Shown one piece after another: positions 1 through 8,551 of a DNA stretch of 64,000 nucleotides (the stretch's first letter is position 1; every line of letters starts with the position of its first letter). The notes below the pieces were generated by a model that saw only the letters and a list, made by a program, of their open reading frames with translations, was not told the origin of the DNA and did not search any database. The translations under genes and the position numbers were made by a program. The stretch is from Aliiroseovarius sp. F20344 (GTDB taxonomy: Bacteria; Pseudomonadota; Alphaproteobacteria; Rhodobacterales; Rhodobacteraceae), in the NCBI RefSeq assembly GCF_023016155.1, contig NZ_JALKBG010000008.1:1180501-1244500 (forward strand). The letters are read 5' to 3'.

Positions 1-524
1 CGCGACGGGCCGCGCAGTTTCAGGCCATCGAAATCGGCCAGAGCCATTACGGGCTCGCCTTTCTTGTGGATGACGCCGGGGCCGTGAACGTGCACTGCAA
101 GCAGCTTAACGTCGCCCATACGTTCCATCAGGTACTTTTCCGAAAACTCCCATGCCGCTTTCGACGATGCTTCTGCATTACGTGCGGTCATGAAGGGCAG
201 TTCAAAAGCTTCTGCTTCCGGGAAACGGCCCGGAGTGTATGCAGGCAGTGCCCAACCACAGTCGATCACGCCGTCACGGATTTGGTCGTAAAGCGCTTGA
301 GGCTTACCGCCCAGCTGCATCGCTGGGTACAGTTCAACCTTGATGCGGCCACCCGAGTCTTTCTCGATTTTCTCGGCCCATGGCGCCATGAAGTAAAGCG
401 GCGTCGAGCCCTTTGGCGGCAGGAAGTGTTGACAGCGCAGTGTCACGTCCTGTGCAAAGCTGGCTGTTGCGCTCAATCCTACGGCAAAGGCGCCGGCCAG
501 AGTGGCTTTGGTCATAAATTTCAT
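1..524 (-). CDS. TRAP transporter substrate-binding protein, DctP family (3' part beyond left edge)
   Basis: About 174 N-terminal codons are visible; the rest lies beyond base 1. The protein begins with a Sec signal peptide (MKFMTKATLAGAFAVGLS, probable cleavage after ASFA) and continues with a typical DctP start: a strand with RCQHFLPPKG, then WAEKIEKDSGG, then QLGGKPQALYDQIRDGVID. It would be the periplasmic solute receptor of a tripartite ATP-independent transporter, which uses an ion gradient to import organic acids or similar compounds. The ATG at 524 is preceded by an AGGAAGCG ribosome binding site. The ligand cannot be inferred and the membrane subunits (DctQ/DctM) are not in the window. 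No frame break is seen. Confidence 0.9.
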   Translation of the reverse strand, partial: MKFMTKATLAGAFAVGLSATASFAQDVTLRCQHFLPPKGSTPLYFMAPWAEKIEKDSGGRIKVELYPAMQLGGKPQALYDQIRDGVIDCGWALPAYTPGRFPEAEAFELPFMTARNAEASSKAAWEFSEKYLMERMGDVKLLAVHVHGPGVIHKKGEPVMALADFDGLKLRGPS

Positions 525-624
525 TTCGCTTCCTCCCAAACGCGAGTGTATATCCCTGCCCGAGTGGTCTACCCGGCATTGGCAACAATAAGATCAGTCT
601 CGGCTGACTCGCGCAAGTTTTTTT

Positions 625-636
625 GACCGCTTGGTC
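625..636. promoter_or_regulatory. GACC-N4-GGTC palindrome upstream of the TRAP gene
   Basis: A short dyad, GACCGCTTGGTC, lies about 100 bp upstream of the TRAP binding-protein start, next to a run of seven T. Dyads of this shape are common operators of TetR- or GntR-type regulators controlling transport genes, but no regulator gene is adjacent, so the role is inference. The rest of 525-796 holds no gene that I can support. Another small dyad, GTTGCG-TT-CGCAAC, lies at 681-694. Confidence 0.25.
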
Positions 637-765
637 GGCTTTGTTTGATCCTGTCGCTAAAACGTGTTTAGCTGGATTTCGTTGCGTTCGCAACATTGTT
701 TGTACTATTATATATTATCAACATCTTACGCGCCATGAATGACAAAAAAGAGCGGCTGATGTGTG

Positions 766-792
766 TTGCCGGCTCAAATACTGAACCGGCAA
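766..792 (-). terminator. Hairpin after the YpfJ-type peptidase gene
   Basis: A 7-bp stem TTGCCGG/CCGGCAA with a 13-nt loop starts 4 bases past the stop of the minus-strand metallopeptidase gene. A T-run occurs only about 20 bases further on, so this is a weak rather than canonical intrinsic terminator. Confidence 0.35.
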
Positions 793-796
793 AGAA

Positions 797-1639
797 TCAC
801 AAATTACGGGCGGAAAAAGTGTCGCAGCTGCGCATGTCACCACTGTCGAACCCACGCGCAAACCAGCTTGCACGCTGTTCCGAGGTGCCGTGCGTGAAGG
901 TGTGTGGCATCGGAACGCGCCCTGCATTTCGTTGCAACGTGTCGTCCCCAATCTGCCGCGCCGCATTGATGGCCTCGGCAAGATCCCCGCTTTCCAACGT
1001 TCCAAACCGCTGTTGAACTTCGCGTGCCCAGATGCCCGAATAGCAATCTGCCTGAAGCTCAATCCGCACAGATATGGAATTGCTTTCAGCTTCGCTGACT
1101 TGCTGACGAATACGGTTGGCTTGCATCAAGATGCCAAGTTCGTTCTGGACATGATGCGCCACCTCATGGGCCACAACATAGGCCGCCGCGAAATCTCCGC
1201 TTGCGCCAAGCTTGCGCGACATCGTGGTGAAGAAGGCTGTGTCCAAATAGACTTTGCGATCTCCGGGACAGTAAAACGGCCCGGTCGCACCCGAAGCTCC
1301 GCCACAAGGGCTTTGCGTGACACCTTTATAAAGAACCAATGTGACCGGGTTGTAGCTTTCGCCAACCTGCGATCGGAACAGGCTTGACCAAACATCTTCC
1401 GTGTCTGCCAAGGTGACCGAGACGAATTCACCGGCCTGACGATCAGCTTCAGTTATTTCACCACCACCGCTGTCACCAGAGCCGCCGCCGCCCTGCAACA
1501 GAGGTGTCACATCCACACCCATGAAATAGCCAATGGCAAGCACTGCCAGCAAGCCCAGCCCACCAACTTGCGCCTTGCCCGCGCCTGCGCGTCTGCGATC
1601 TTCGATGTTACGGCTTCCGCGCCGACCCTGCCATTTCAT
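797..1639 (-). CDS. ypfJ: YpfJ-family neutral zinc metallopeptidase
   Basis: A 280-residue protein of the YpfJ (COG2321) family. It has a basic cytoplasmic N-terminus, one membrane anchor at about residues 27-43, a Gly/Ser-rich linker (50-60), and an extracytoplasmic domain. The HEVAHH sequence at 158-163 is the HExxH zinc motif; the cysteines in SPCGG and FYCPGD match the conserved family pair. These proteins are predicted membrane-anchored metalloproteases; physiological substrates are not established. ATG at 1639 follows AAGGAAGC. It is monocistronic, divergent from the DedA-dsbB pair. Length and architecture are normal for the family. Confidence 0.88.
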   Translation of the reverse strand: MKWQGRRGSRNIEDRRRAGAGKAQVGGLGLLAVLAIGYFMGVDVTPLLQGGGGSGDSGGGEITEADRQAGEFVSVTLADTEDVWSSLFRSQVGESYNPVTLVLYKGVTQSPCGGASGATGPFYCPGDRKVYLDTAFFTTMSRKLGASGDFAAAYVVAHEVAHHVQNELGILMQANRIRQQVSEAESNSISVRIELQADCYSGIWAREVQQRFGTLESGDLAEAINAARQIGDDTLQRNAGRVPMPHTFTHGTSEQRASWFARGFDSGDMRSCDTFSARNL

Positions 1640-1778
1640 ACTGAGCTTCCTTTACCTGTTACGCATCGGTGTCGTTCACAGGCAGTTTACCGACCTAATC
1701 GCTAGCATCAAGCACAGCTCACTTGACCTTGGGCCATGCACGTGGTTCGTCAGGGCCAAGAAATTTACAGGCACAGAC

Positions 1779-2357
1779 ATGATCAAAAAGCTTTACGATT
1801 GGACGATGAGCTTGGCTGACACGCCACATGCCCTATGGGCACTGGCAATCGTCGCCTTTGTGGAAAGCTCGGTTTTTCCCATTCCGCCTGACGTATTGAT
1901 GATCCCGATGATCATCGCCCGCCCCTCGCGTGCATTTGTGATTGCTGGTGTGGCGCTTGTCGCGTCGGTGCTTGGTGGGATGTTCGGCTACTATATCGGC
2001 TGGGGTTTGTTTGAAAGCGTGGGGCGCCCAGTGTTGGAGTTCTACGGCAAGGACAAGTATTTCGACGAATTCGCAACACGCTATAACGAATGGGGCGCAT
2101 GGGCCGTGTTGGTCGCGGGCGTCACCCCCTTTCCTTACAAGGTCATCACAATCCTGTCGGGAGCGACCGGGTTGAACTTCGGGGTCTTCATGATCGCTAG
2201 CGTCATCGCACGCGGCTTGCGTTTCTTCATCGTGGCAACGCTCTTGTGGAAATTCGGCGCTCCGATCCGCGACTTCATTGAGCGCCGACTGGGTTTGATG
2301 TTTACTCTTTTCTGTATCCTGCTGATTGGCGGGTTCTATGCGGTAAAATTCCTATGA
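1779..2357 (+). CDS. DedA/YqaA-type membrane protein (SNARE-associated PF09335 fold)
   Basis: A 192-residue integral membrane protein. It carries the family signature: a reentrant hydrophobic segment with ESSVFPIPPDVLM near residues 25-40, a glycine-rich helix GGMFGYYIGW, and VTPFPYKVITILSGATG near residue 115-130. DedA-superfamily proteins are linked to proton-dependent lipid-carrier flipping and envelope homeostasis; the exact substrate of YqaA-like members is unsettled. I chose the ATG at 1779 because an in-frame extension to 1533 overlaps the peptidase gene and lacks family similarity. Its stop overlaps the dsbB start (ATGA), so the two are translationally coupled. Confidence 0.8.
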   Translation: MIKKLYDWTMSLADTPHALWALAIVAFVESSVFPIPPDVLMIPMIIARPSRAFVIAGVALVASVLGGMFGYYIGWGLFESVGRPVLEFYGKDKYFDEFATRYNEWGAWAVLVAGVTPFPYKVITILSGATGLNFGVFMIASVIARGLRFFIVATLLWKFGAPIRDFIERRLGLMFTLFCILLIGGFYAVKFL

Positions 2358-2854
2358 GCATGCTTGACCGACTGTCCACCAAAACCCTGATCATCAGCGC
2401 CGCTGTTGCATCTGCGGGCATTCTTGCGGGCGCTTTCATCTTTCAGGCTCTGGGATATGCACCCTGCAAAATGTGCTTCTGGCAACGCTGGCCCCATGCC
2501 ATCGCAGTTATCCTTGGTGGGGCTGCACTCGCTACAAAGCTTCGCATGCTGCGTTGGCTGGGCGCATTGAACATGGCCGTCTCAGCCGGGCTGGGCATCT
2601 ATCATTCTGGTGTTGAGCGAAAGTGGTGGGAAGGTCCATCCTCTTGCACGGGCGGCGGCGTTGGCGATCTGTCTGTCGAAGACCTGCTGGCACAGATCCA
2701 AGCGGCCCCGCTGGTGCGCTGCGACGAAATCCCGTGGCGCCTGTCCGACATGATCCCGATCGAGGCTTTGGACATCACTATGGCCAACTTTAACGCCTTT
2801 GGCTCACTGGTCTTGATGGTGATGTGGATCGTGGCGGCTCGTCGCGCGGACTAA
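2354..2854 (+). CDS. dsbB: Disulfide bond formation protein DsbB
   Basis: A 166-residue, four-helix inner membrane protein. It has both redox pairs of DsbB: C38/C41 in APCKMCFWQRWPH at the first periplasmic loop, and C97/C122 in the second loop. DsbB reoxidises the periplasmic thiol oxidase DsbA and passes electrons to ubiquinone. The Q-R-W following the first Cys pair is the quinone-proximal region. The start overlaps the preceding DedA-like gene by 4 bp. The stop TAA abuts the stop of the convergent trmJ with no spacer. Confidence 0.93.
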   Translation: MSMLDRLSTKTLIISAAVASAGILAGAFIFQALGYAPCKMCFWQRWPHAIAVILGGAALATKLRMLRWLGALNMAVSAGLGIYHSGVERKWWEGPSSCTGGGVGDLSVEDLLAQIQAAPLVRCDEIPWRLSDMIPIEALDITMANFNAFGSLVLMVMWIVAARRAD

Positions 2855-3604
2855 TCAGCCCTTATTGCGAAGTAGCTGGCGCAGAATGCCGTGAAACATC
2901 TGAACGTCCAAACGGCTTAGGTTCAACCGGCTCCACATATTGCGCTGGGTGATTTTCATCACCTCGGCTTTTGTCTCCGGGAAGAAATAGCCAGCCTCAT
3001 CCAACCGCTCTTCATAATGCTCTGCCAGCTTCTCGACCTCGATCGCGCTGGCGGGTTCGCTGCCGGCCCATTCCATCACGTGATGCGCTACCTCATGGCT
3101 TTGGCGGCGGTATTCATAGGCGGTCAGCAGCACACATTGCGCAAGGTTCAGAGACGCGAACTCTGGGTTCACCGGGACCGAGATCAAGGCATTTGCCCTG
3201 GCCACTTCGTCATTTTCAAGCCCAGTGCGTTCTGGCCCAAACAAGACAGCCACTTTCTTGCCCTGAAGCCGCATGGCACGGGCTTCTTCCATCGCCCGCT
3301 CCGGGCTGAGGATCGGCTTTGCCAGATCGCGTGACCGCGCAGTTGTAGCATAGACATAGTCGCAATCGCCAATCCCATCGGCCAGATTGTCATAGATCCC
3401 TGCCGCATCCAATACGCGCCCTGCCCCGGACGCCATCGCAACAGCGGCTTGATTGGGCCATCCGTCCCGCGGATCGATAATGCGCATACGCTCCAACCCA
3501 AAGTTCAGCATGGCGCGCGCAGCGGCCCCAATGTTCTCACCCATTTGCGGGCGCACCAGAACAATCTCGGGCTGCGGTCCCAGTTTGGCATCGGGGCTGT
3601 TCAT
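2855..3604 (-). CDS. trmJ: tRNA (cytidine/uridine-2'-O-)-methyltransferase TrmJ
   Basis: A SpoU/TrmH (SPOUT) class methyltransferase of 249 residues. Motif 1 is IVLVRPQMGENIGAAARAM, motif 2 VAVLFGPERTGLENDE, and motif 3 the region LNLAQCVLLTAYE; together they form the trefoil-knot SAM site. A C-terminal helical extension typical of TrmJ follows. TrmJ methylates the ribose 2'-OH of nucleotide 32 in the anticodon loop. The ATG at 3604 is preferred over a TTG six codons upstream. It diverges from the TfoX-like gene. Confidence 0.88.
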   Translation of the reverse strand: MNSPDAKLGPQPEIVLVRPQMGENIGAAARAMLNFGLERMRIIDPRDGWPNQAAVAMASGAGRVLDAAGIYDNLADGIGDCDYVYATTARSRDLAKPILSPERAMEEARAMRLQGKKVAVLFGPERTGLENDEVARANALISVPVNPEFASLNLAQCVLLTAYEYRRQSHEVAHHVMEWAGSEPASAIEVEKLAEHYEERLDEAGYFFPETKAEVMKITQRNMWSRLNLSRLDVQMFHGILRQLLRNKG

Positions 3605-3678
3605 CACGGCAATCTCTTTCAATTAGTCGGGCGCGTGATACGCTGACAAAGATCATTCGGCAAGCAGGAGCTGATCTT

Positions 3679-4008
3679 ATGGCCTTTGACGCAGGCATCT
3701 ATGAAATACTGAAAGAAGATTTGAGCGGGCGTTCCGATCTGGTTGAGAAGAAGATGTTTGGCGGAATAGCCTTCATGCTAAACGGCAACATGCTGTGCGG
3801 TGTTCACAAAAACGGCGCAATGTATCGGGTCGGTAAAGATAACGAGGCTCAGGCGCTTGATCTGCCCGGCGCACGTAGAATGGACTTTACGGGCCGCCCT
3901 ATGGGGGGCTTCATTGACGCTGGTGACGAAGCCTTGGAAGACGATGCAACACGCGCAGAGCTTTTGCGCCTTGCCATAGATTATGTGGGCGCTCTGCCCG
4001 CAAAATGA
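3679..4008 (+). CDS. TfoX N-terminal domain protein
   Basis: A 109-residue cytoplasmic protein consisting only of a TfoX_N (PF04993) domain: KKMFGGIAFMLNGNMLCGV near residues 24-44, then YRVGKDNEAQAL and MDFTGRPMGGFI. The C-terminal domain of the full competence regulator TfoX/Sxy is absent, as in many small alphaproteobacterial members whose function is unknown. There is a ribosome binding site AGGAGC before 3679. It is not evidence for natural competence on its own. Confidence 0.78.
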   Translation: MAFDAGIYEILKEDLSGRSDLVEKKMFGGIAFMLNGNMLCGVHKNGAMYRVGKDNEAQALDLPGARRMDFTGRPMGGFIDAGDEALEDDATRAELLRLAIDYVGALPAK

Positions 4009-4077
4009 TGCGCATACTTGCATTAGGCAAAAACACGGCTATGAAGCTGAGCAGACAGAACAAAAAGGATCGCGCAG

Positions 4078-4719
4078 ATGGCCCCGAACGTCCAAGAGAC
4101 CGAAATGGATCGCCCCCAGCTTTATCTTGTGACCCCGCCGGAAATCGAGCTGTCGCGTTTTCCCACTGTTCTCGCCAAGGCCCTTGATAGCTATGACACT
4201 GCTTGCCTGCGCCTGTCACTGGCAACCACGGATGAAGACCGCATCATGCGCGCTGCTGATGCCTGCCGCGAAGTCGCTCATGCGCGGGACGTGCCGATCG
4301 TAATTTCAGAACACGCGCTACTGGTCGAACGTCTGGGACTGGATGGCGTCCATCTGGGCGATGGCGCACGCCGCGTACGCAAAACCCGTGATGATCTAGG
4401 CGCAGATGCCATTGTTGGGGCCTACTGCGCCGCCTCGCGCCATGACGGACTGAACGCGGGCGAAGTTGGCGCGGATTATGTTAGCTTTGGCCCCGCCGGA
4501 TCGACCGCATTGGGGGACGGAACGCGTGCAGAACATGACCTTTTTGCATGGTGGAGCCAAATGATCGAAGTTCCGGTGGTCGCTGAAGGTGCGTTGGACG
4601 AAGACACGATCCGCGCCCTGGCCCCCGTCACTGATTTCTTCGCAATCGGAGAAGAGATCTGGCGCACCGACGATCCCAACGAAACCTTGGGCCGTCTTCT
4701 GGCTGCAATGGATGGTTAA
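4078..4719 (+). CDS. Degenerate thiamine-phosphate-synthase-like (ThiE-fold) protein
   Basis: A 213-residue predicted TIM barrel resembling ThiE/TenI. It keeps LYLVTPP at the first strand, GLDGVHLGDG and a VGADYVSFGPAGST segment that aligns with the phosphate-binding region. However, key catalytic positions of true ThiE are lost: the LRxK (pyrophosphate/lysine) motif reads LRLSLATTDE and the ND motif reads SE. Enzymatic thiamine phosphate synthesis is therefore doubtful, and no other thiamine gene is nearby. A second possible start is ATG 4105. Its stop overlaps that of the convergent olsA by 4 bp. Confidence 0.7.
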   Translation: MAPNVQETEMDRPQLYLVTPPEIELSRFPTVLAKALDSYDTACLRLSLATTDEDRIMRAADACREVAHARDVPIVISEHALLVERLGLDGVHLGDGARRVRKTRDDLGADAIVGAYCAASRHDGLNAGEVGADYVSFGPAGSTALGDGTRAEHDLFAWWSQMIEVPVVAEGALDEDTIRALAPVTDFFAIGEEIWRTDDPNETLGRLLAAMDG

Positions 4720-5549
4720 CGCTCGACATTAAGGTCGCCCAAACCCTCGCGCACCGCCGCCTCGCAATGGGCGGCAAGTTCTTTCCGGCCTTTGAACTCC
4801 GAGACCTTTACCGGTTCATGATAGACAATCTCGACCTGCCCCTGACGAGGTGCCGCCAAGGTCTTTAGCAAATGCGGTGCGAACTCCATATCGCCCCACC
4901 AGCCATAGAACCGCGGATCACGTCCCTCGGGTGCGAAATAGCGCAGGGTGACGGGTTGCACCCACATGAAATCACGCAACTCCGGCGTGAAGAACGCCGC
5001 AAAAAGCGTTGATTTAAAAGGTAGTATTCTTCTGCTGTCGGAGGAGGTGCCTTCTGGAAAAAACAGAAGTTTGTGCCCTGCGGCCAGCCGTTCGCGAAAG
5101 ACCTCGATCTGGTTGTGCGCTTCTTTTCGGTCCCGGTTGATAAACACCGTTCCGGTTGCACGCGCCAGCCAGCCAATACCTGGCCATTTGGCGACCTCGG
5201 ATTTCGAAACAAAATAAACACGCTTGCGCGCATTGAGCGAGAATATGTCCAGCCATCCCGCGTGATTGGCCACCACAGCGCCTTTCTGGCGCATCGGCTG
5301 CCCAGTGGTTTTGAACGATATGCCCAACAGCCGAAACGCATTTCGGCAGACGAATTGAGTGATCCGAGGGGTGATCGGCCTGTTTGATCCAAATACTGGT
5401 CGTTCAATCAACCGGATCAAAAGCAAAATGATCAACCCACCAAACACCAACAACCCAAGGGGAAACCCGCGCAGAATGATACGCAAATAGTCCAATCCCG
5501 TAGGATGGAAGCCCTGCGGTTCATCCCCGCCCTGCCACGTCGCGCTCAT
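4716..5549 (-). CDS. olsA: Lyso-ornithine-lipid O-acyltransferase (PlsC-type)
   Basis: A 277-residue PlsC-domain acyltransferase. A hydrophobic N-terminal anchor (about residues 25-50) precedes the NHxxxxD motif (VVANHAGWLDIFS) and the FPEGTSSD acceptor-binding motif. It would transfer a fatty acyl chain from acyl-ACP to the hydroxyl of lyso-ornithine lipid, the second step of ornithine-lipid synthesis. That assignment, rather than lysophosphatidate acyltransferase, rests on the coupled upstream olsB. The ATG at 5549 overlaps the olsB stop (ATGA). Confidence 0.82.
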   Translation of the reverse strand: MSATWQGGDEPQGFHPTGLDYLRIILRGFPLGLLVFGGLIILLLIRLIERPVFGSNRPITPRITQFVCRNAFRLLGISFKTTGQPMRQKGAVVANHAGWLDIFSLNARKRVYFVSKSEVAKWPGIGWLARATGTVFINRDRKEAHNQIEVFRERLAAGHKLLFFPEGTSSDSRRILPFKSTLFAAFFTPELRDFMWVQPVTLRYFAPEGRDPRFYGWWGDMEFAPHLLKTLAAPRQGQVEIVYHEPVKVSEFKGRKELAAHCEAAVREGLGDLNVER

Positions 5550-6316
5550 CGCTTTGCACCCGAATAGATAGCTTTGTGTTTCTCGCTGACAAGCGACATG
5601 TCGATGATCAGGCACACATCAATTGTGTTGAACACATGATCGATATACGCCCCCTCGCCTACAAATCCACCAAGCCGCAAATAGCCTTTGATCAGCGACG
5701 GAACTTCGCGCATTGCTGCGGGTCGATTGATGGCATCTTCGGGAAGCAAATCCATGCTTTGGAAAACATCGGTTTGCGCTTGCACCCGAATGACTTCGGG
5801 GGCGAGATGCCGATGATGCAGCAAGGAAAGCGGGCCTTTGAGCGCATCCACATCCGTTCCGTGAAACGAGGCCACTCCAAATAGGATTTCGATACCATGT
5901 TGATCAACATACTCCGCCAAGCCGCTCCACAGATGCATCATCGCGGCGCCACCACGATAGTCGGGATGCAGGCAGGATCGCCCAAGCTCCATCAATTTCC
6001 GACCAGATGCCTTAAGCACTGTCAGATCATATTCGGCTTCTGAATAGAAATGGTCCGGACCATCCGATGCGCCAATTTTATCACCCCGCAACAACCGATA
6101 GACCCCAACTGCAGGAGAGCCCTCTCTCGCATGGTCAAACAAGATCAGATGGTCATAAAACGGATCAAACGAGTCCCGCTCCAATCCCGTTTCGTGATCG
6201 ACAAGCGGCCCATCCCCACCCAGCTCGCGGATGAAGACATCGTAACGCAGCTTTTGGGCCGCAATAAGATCTGCTTCACTTTGGGCCAGTCTCAGTTCAA
6301 AATCAGGCGCAGCCAT
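5546..6316 (-). CDS. olsB: L-ornithine N(alpha)-acyltransferase
   Basis: A 256-residue protein of the OlsB family (GNAT fold, Acetyltransf_5). It shows the family pattern: LRYDVFIRELGG near residue 22-33, DHLILFD, VGVYRLLRGD, MELGRSCLHPDYRGG and the C-terminal GYLRLGGFVGEGAYID. OlsB attaches a 3-hydroxyacyl group from ACP to the amino group of ornithine, giving lyso-ornithine lipid. These phosphorus-free lipids often replace phospholipids under phosphate limitation, which fits with the Pho regulon found 12 kb away, but I see no Pho box here. First gene of a two-gene operon. Confidence 0.9.
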   Translation of the reverse strand: MAAPDFELRLAQSEADLIAAQKLRYDVFIRELGGDGPLVDHETGLERDSFDPFYDHLILFDHAREGSPAVGVYRLLRGDKIGASDGPDHFYSEAEYDLTVLKASGRKLMELGRSCLHPDYRGGAAMMHLWSGLAEYVDQHGIEILFGVASFHGTDVDALKGPLSLLHHRHLAPEVIRVQAQTDVFQSMDLLPEDAINRPAAMREVPSLIKGYLRLGGFVGEGAYIDHVFNTIDVCLIIDMSLVSEKHKAIYSGAKR

Positions 6317-6391
6317 GTGGATTAACCATTTGATAACCTTATTGAGCTCTTATGGCTCGGGCGAAGGATATGCAACGCAGCCTCACTGCGT

Positions 6392-6583
6392 TCAAGAGGG
6401 ATCAGAAAGGTCAAAAACTGGTATCAAGTCAATCAACTCGATCATTATCACCTGTTTCCCAGCATGTTCGAAATTCACCGTCACGCGGCCACCAATGTTG
6501 GATTGCACCTGCCCCAGCCCCCAATCGGGCTTTTGTGGATGGCGCACCAGCATTCCCGGTTCCAAAAGTGATCCCAAACCCAT
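6392..6583 (-). CDS. DUF3553 small protein
   Basis: A 63-residue protein with the DUF3553 core: EPGMLVRHPQKPDWGLGQVQ followed by a VTVNFEHAGK segment. The sequence suggests a small beta-barrel like those that bind nucleic acids or fused partners at helicase C-termini, but no function is established. It is divergent from chpT with only 27 bp between the two starts, so their promoters must overlap or lie inside coding sequence. Confidence 0.75.
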   Translation of the reverse strand: MGLGSLLEPGMLVRHPQKPDWGLGQVQSNIGGRVTVNFEHAGKQVIMIELIDLIPVFDLSDPS

Positions 6584-6610
6584 GACCTATTTCCCCATCA
6601 GGCTTCATTC

Positions 6611-7210
6611 ATGACCAAACAAGACCGCGACCTTACATCTTTGATCGGCTCTCGTATCTGCCATGACCTTATCAGCCCTTTGGGGGCAATCGGCAATGGG
6701 GTTGAGCTGCTACAGCTTTCCGGGATGGGGGACAGTCCAGAAATGGCGTTGATTGCTGAAAGCGTGACGAACGCCAACTTGCGGATCAGGTTTTTCCGAG
6801 TAGCCTTTGGCGCGGCGACGGACGGTCAGTCGCTTTCTGAAAAGGAAATTCGGGCAGTTCTTGCCCCGGGCGCGGACGGTCGGAAAATCGCAATCGACTG
6901 GCAGCCAGTTGGCGATTTGCCAAGGCCCGAGGTCAAGTTGGCCTTTCTAGCCCTTCAATGCTTTGAAAGTGCATTGCCTTGGGGCGGTCATGTGACTGTT
7001 TCACGGAATGATGGGCATTGGAAAATGGAAGCTGTCGCTGATCGCCTGAATGCGTATGCAGACCTGTGGGGGCTATTGTCGGCAAGCAACTCTGATCTTG
7101 ACGTCCCACCTGCTCAGGTACATTTCGCGCTGATCCTTCCGGAACTTCAGCACCAAAACCGAACGGCCGTCACGAAAATCACAGAGCAGTCGATCAGTTT
7201 GTCGTTCTAA
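6611..7210 (+). CDS. chpT: Histidine phosphotransferase ChpT
   Basis: A 199-residue ChpT-family protein. The phosphoryl-accepting histidine is H18 in SRICHDLISPLGAIGNG, followed by the two-helix dimer hairpin and a degenerate HATPase-like domain that lacks ATP-binding boxes. In alphaproteobacteria ChpT takes phosphate from the hybrid kinase CckA and passes it to CtrA and CpdR. In the Rhodobacterales the pathway mainly controls motility, gene transfer agents and related traits. The Caulobacter-type essential role is not implied. Confidence 0.88.
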   Translation: MTKQDRDLTSLIGSRICHDLISPLGAIGNGVELLQLSGMGDSPEMALIAESVTNANLRIRFFRVAFGAATDGQSLSEKEIRAVLAPGADGRKIAIDWQPVGDLPRPEVKLAFLALQCFESALPWGGHVTVSRNDGHWKMEAVADRLNAYADLWGLLSASNSDLDVPPAQVHFALILPELQHQNRTAVTKITEQSISLSF

Positions 7211-7218
7211 AGTCGGGG

Positions 7219-7250
7219 TTGCGAGCCTACGAGAACAGGACGGCTCGCAA
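7219..7250. terminator. Hairpin between convergent chpT and proA
   Basis: A perfect 9-bp stem TTGCGAGCC/GGCTCGCAA with a 14-nt loop occupies the short space between the two stop codons. No U-tract follows on either strand, so it may act as a bidirectional transcript end or an RNA-stability element rather than a classical intrinsic terminator. Confidence 0.45.
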
Positions 7251-7264
7251 GTGATTTGAAGACA

Positions 7265-8512
7265 TCAGGCTCGCGTGGTTCCGTCGCCCACCACCAGGTA
7301 TTTGAACGAAGTCAATTGCTTGGCGCCAACCGGGCCGCGCGCATGCATCTTACCAGTGGCGATCCCAATCTCGGCTCCCATGCCAAACTCTCCACCGTCC
7401 GCAAACTGGGTCGAGGCATTGCGCATCAGAATGGCGCTGTCCAACCGCGTGAAGAAATGTTCGGCTGTCGCGTCATCCTCAGTCATGATCGCATCCGTAT
7501 GGGACGAGGAATAGCGGTTGATATGCTCAATCGCGCCATCCACATCGTCGACCAGCTTGGCAGCAATGATGCTGTCCAAATACTCTGTGCCCCAATCGGC
7601 ATCGGTTGCGGGCTTGCTGCCCGACAGACCGTCACCCGCCCGAACTTCAATCCCGGCGGCGATCAGTTCATCAATCACGCTTTGCCCAAGTTCTTTCGCG
7701 TCTTTGTGGATCAACAAACACTCTGCAGCCCCGCAAATTCCGGTCCGGCGCGTCTTTGCGTTCAGGACAACTTTTCGGGTCTTCTCGGCGTCGGCGTGCT
7801 TGTCGATATAGATATGCACAATACCTTCCAGATGAGCAAAAACTGGCACACGGGCTTCACGCTGGACCAGCCCAACAAGCCCTTTTCCGCCCCGCGGAAC
7901 GATAACGTCGACATAATCTGTCATGGTCAAAAGCTCGCTGACCGCAGCGCGATCACGGGTTGGGATCAACTGGATTGCATCCTCGGGCAATCCTGCGACA
8001 CGTAAACCGTCCTGCAAACAGGCGTGGATCAAGCCCGCGGAATGGAAACTTTCAGATCCACCGCGAAGGATCACTGCATTGCCCGCCTTCAAGCACAGCG
8101 CACCTGCATCTGCCGTTACGTTCGGGCGGCTTTCATAGATTACGCCAATCACCCCTAAAGGCGTGCGCACACGACGGATATTCAAACCCGAAGGGCGATC
8201 CCAATCTTCCAGAACCTCGCCGACCGGGTCATCCTGCGCGGCAACAGCGCGTAAGCCGTCACACATGCCTTTGATACGATCTTCGTCTAACATCAGACGA
8301 TCCATCATCGCATCTGAAAGACCTTTGTTACGCCCAAAGGCCATGTCCTTCACATTGGCAGCAATGATCTCATCCCGGCGCGCCCAACAGGCGTCTGCTG
8401 CGGCCATCAACGCCTTTTCTTTCGCGTCGGATGGGGCGAAAGCAAGGTCACGTGCGGCCGCGCGGGCGCGGGTGCCAATGTCGGTCATCATTGTTTTGAT
8501 GTCATCGCTCAT
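7265..8512 (-). CDS. proA: Glutamate-5-semialdehyde dehydrogenase (gamma-glutamyl phosphate reductase)
   Basis: A 415-residue member of the aldehyde dehydrogenase superfamily. It reduces gamma-glutamyl phosphate with NADPH to glutamate-5-semialdehyde, the second step of proline synthesis. It shows [34 protein letters not shown], and the catalytic cysteine in [14 protein letters not shown]. The length is normal. It is the last gene of the obgE-proB-proA group and directly follows proB. Confidence 0.96.
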   Translation of the reverse strand: MSDDIKTMMTDIGTRARAAARDLAFAPSDAKEKALMAAADACWARRDEIIAANVKDMAFGRNKGLSDAMMDRLMLDEDRIKGMCDGLRAVAAQDDPVGEVLEDWDRPSGLNIRRVRTPLGVIGVIYESRPNVTADAGALCLKAGNAVILRGGSESFHSAGLIHACLQDGLRVAGLPEDAIQLIPTRDRAAVSELLTMTDYVDVIVPRGGKGLVGLVQREARVPVFAHLEGIVHIYIDKHADAEKTRKVVLNAKTRRTGICGAAECLLIHKDAKELGQSVIDELIAAGIEVRAGDGLSGSKPATDADWGTEYLDSIIAAKLVDDVDGAIEHINRYSSSHTDAIMTEDDATAEHFFTRLDSAILMRNASTQFADGGEFGMGAEIGIATGKMHARGPVGAKQLTSFKYLVVGDGTTRA

Positions 8513-8551
8513 CTTGCTTACTCCGTATGTATTCCGCGTATCGTATTGTTC

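Noticed and set aside
3679-4008. Competence regulator Sxy/TfoX
   Set aside because: Only the N-terminal domain is present and no competence genes accompany it, so the regulatory name is not warranted.
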